Source of the DNA: Elusimicrobia bacterium RIFOXYB2_FULL_48_7
GTDB taxonomy: Bacteria > Elusimicrobiota > Endomicrobiia > CG1-02-37-114 > XYA2-FULL-39-19
Direction of reading: 5' to 3'
Assembly (NCBI GenBank): GCA_001800495.1
Contig: MGVM01000025.1
Span: 14,865-22,559 of the forward strand
DNA: 7,695 nt
Shown: positions 6,582 through 7,695 of the stretch, in pieces
How positions within the stretch are numbered: the stretch's first letter is position 1
How the letters are laid out: every line of letters begins with the position of its first letter
Position numbers and translations under genes: made by a program
Notes under the pieces: model-generated
Database searches by the model: none
Seen by the model: only the letters and a program-made list of their open reading frames with translations
Told to the model about the DNA's origin: nothing

Positions 6582-7695
6582 ATGGCGACATTACTTGAAA
6601 AATGGGTGGAAGAGCAGGCAAAACTATTTAAACCTGACCGGGTTTACTGGTGTGACGGTTCCGAGGAGGAAGCGCGCCGGATCGTTGAAACCGGAAAGAC
6701 AACAGAAAAGATTGAAGACCATTTTATTTTTCGGGACTTGAACGAAAAAACCTACCCGGACTGCTACTATCATCAGAGCCACCACACGGATGTTGCCCGC
6801 ACCGAGCACCTTACTTTCATATGTCACCCGGACAAGGAAACCGCCGGCCCCAATAATAACTGGATGCACCCCGATGAAGCCAAGGCGAAGATGAGGCAGC
6901 TCTCAGACGGCTGCATGAAAGGCCGCACGATGTACGTTTTGCCCTACATGATGGGCCACCCGGAGTCGCCGTACGCCAAGGCGTGTGTCCAGCTCACAGA
7001 TGTTTCCTATGTTGCTGTCAGCATGCGCATAATGACCCGCATGAGCAAAAAAATCGTTGAAAAAATAGGTAATACTGATAATTTCGTAAAAGGAATTCAT
7101 TCGGTCGGTGATTTCAGCCCCGATAAGCGCTTTATTATGCATTTCCCTGATGAGCACCTGGTCTGGAGCATCGGCTCGGGTTACGGCGGCAACGCGCTGT
7201 TGGGCAAGAAATGTTTTTCCCTGCGCATCGCTTCCTGGCTGGGCCTGAAAGAGGGCTGGCTTGCCGAGCACATGGTAATAATGGGCATTGAGGACCCGAA
7301 AGGCAATGTTACCTACATCACCGCCGCGCTTCCATCGGCCTGCGGGAAAACAAACCTGGCGATGCTTGAACCGGCTCTCCCCGGTTATAAAATATGGACC
7401 CTCGGCGACGATATCGCCTGGATGAACGTGGGGCCCGACGGCAGGTTGTGGGCAATCAATCCGGAGGCAGGGTTTTTCGGCGTTGCTCCGGGCACATCCA
7501 TGAAAACCAACCCGAACATGATACACACCTTGAAAGCGAATAAATTCTACCCGACGCTCTACACCAACACGGGGCTTGATACGGACAACAATGAACCCTG
7601 GTGGGAAGGGCTCGACGGGCCGGTCCCTCAGAATATGCTTGACTGGCAGGGGAAAAAGTGGGATTCGTCCTCCGGGACAAAAGCCGCGCACCCGA
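6582..7695 (+). CDS. pckG: Phosphoenolpyruvate carboxykinase, GTP-dependent (3'-partial)
   Basis: The enzyme interconverts oxaloacetate + GTP and PEP + CO2 + GDP in the cytosol, at the TCA/gluconeogenesis junction; anaerobes often run it toward oxaloacetate. From ATG 6582, 371 codons are present of a family length near 600, with no stop before the window ends. The N-terminus (LEKWVEEQ, then PDRVYWCDGSEEEARR) matches the family start. Key residues, matched by spacing to the vertebrate enzyme: R73 in DVARTEH, Y201 in GYGGN, metal ligands K210 (in LLGKKC), H230 (in LAEHM) and D277 (in GDDIAW), and the P-loop PSACGKTN at 251-258 with the reactive C254. FFGVAPGTS follows, part of the nucleotide site. 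The PSACGKTN loop marks the GTP class rather than the ATP class. The sequence stops at AAHP, just before the expected NSRF substrate-binding segment. It lies 106 bases after ndk on the same strand. Confidence 0.97.
   Translation, partial: MATLLEKWVEEQAKLFKPDRVYWCDGSEEEARRIVETGKTTEKIEDHFIFRDLNEKTYPDCYYHQSHHTDVARTEHLTFICHPDKETAGPNNNWMHPDEAKAKMRQLSDGCMKGRTMYVLPYMMGHPESPYAKACVQLTDVSYVAVSMRIMTRMSKKIVEKIGNTDNFVKGIHSVGDFSPDKRFIMHFPDEHLVWSIGSGYGGNALLGKKCFSLRIASWLGLKEGWLAEHMVIMGIEDPKGNVTYITAALPSACGKTNLAMLEPALPGYKIWTLGDDIAWMNVGPDGRLWAINPEAGFFGVAPGTSMKTNPNMIHTLKANKFYPTLYTNTGLDTDNNEPWWEGLDGPVPQNMLDWQGKKWDSSSGTKAAHP

Noticed and set aside
6522..6596. Imperfect direct repeat (CAAGG...CATTACTT) at 6522-6545 and 6573-6596
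   Set aside because: Only 16 of 24 positions match and the second copy overlaps the pckG start codon; it can arise by chance in AT-rich sequence.
6903..7691. Open reading frame of 262 codons on the minus strand
   Set aside because: It lies entirely antisense to pckG, whose plus-strand translation carries all the family motifs; its own product is Pro/Arg/Val-rich with no recognisable domain. It stays open because of the GC-rich codons of pckG.

Overview
The window looks like chromosome from a Gram-negative-type (diderm) bacterium of moderate GC content, probably an uncultivated anaerobic lineage. This placement is inference. It rests on a giant secreted beta-helix/Ig protein ending in a FlgD-like/T9SS-like C-terminal domain, a PorV/PorQ-family outer-membrane protein directly after it, and a GTP-type PEP carboxykinase. 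The combination is typical of Elusimicrobiota, Omnitrophota, Firestonebacteria and similar candidate phyla, but I cannot assign one. All real genes are on the + strand.

Region 1 (1-4737) is the 3' part of a very large gene for a surface or secreted protein. Its reading frame is open from the first base, so the true start lies upstream and the TTG at 193 is internal. The protein reads, in order: an N-terminal beta-rich stretch, a NosD-like right-handed parallel beta-helix, a mixed beta region with an EF-hand-like loop, several Ig/invasin-like domains (two of them clear tandem copies), and a C-terminal FlgD/type A sorting-like domain. Region 2 (4742-5719) starts four bases after that stop and encodes a PorV/PorQ-family outer-membrane beta-barrel with a signal peptide. 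PorV binds type IX secretion cargo in Bacteroidetes, so the pair looks like a cargo and an outer-membrane acceptor made from one transcript.

Region 3 (5720-5959) is a 240-base intergenic stretch. It holds a weak terminator-like element, a small inverted repeat, a near-consensus sigma70-type promoter (TTGACA, 18-base spacer, TATACT with an extended -10 TG), and a strong hairpin at the predicted 5' end of the ndk transcript. Region 4 (5960-6475) is ndk, a nucleoside diphosphate kinase with an insertion, a C-terminal extension and a variant active-site loop. After a 106-base gap containing a possible weak promoter and a second hairpin comes region 5 (6582 to the window end), the first 371 codons of pckG, GTP-dependent PEP carboxykinase. 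The window cuts it off just before the conserved NSRF region.

ndk and pckG make metabolic sense together: NDK interconverts ATP/GDP and ADP/GTP, while PEPCK uses GTP or releases it depending on direction. No tRNA, rRNA, CRISPR array, transposase or phage gene was seen. The most interesting points are the coupled cargo/PorV-like pair outside the classic T9SS setting, the promoter-proximal hairpins before ndk and pckG, and the divergent NDK.
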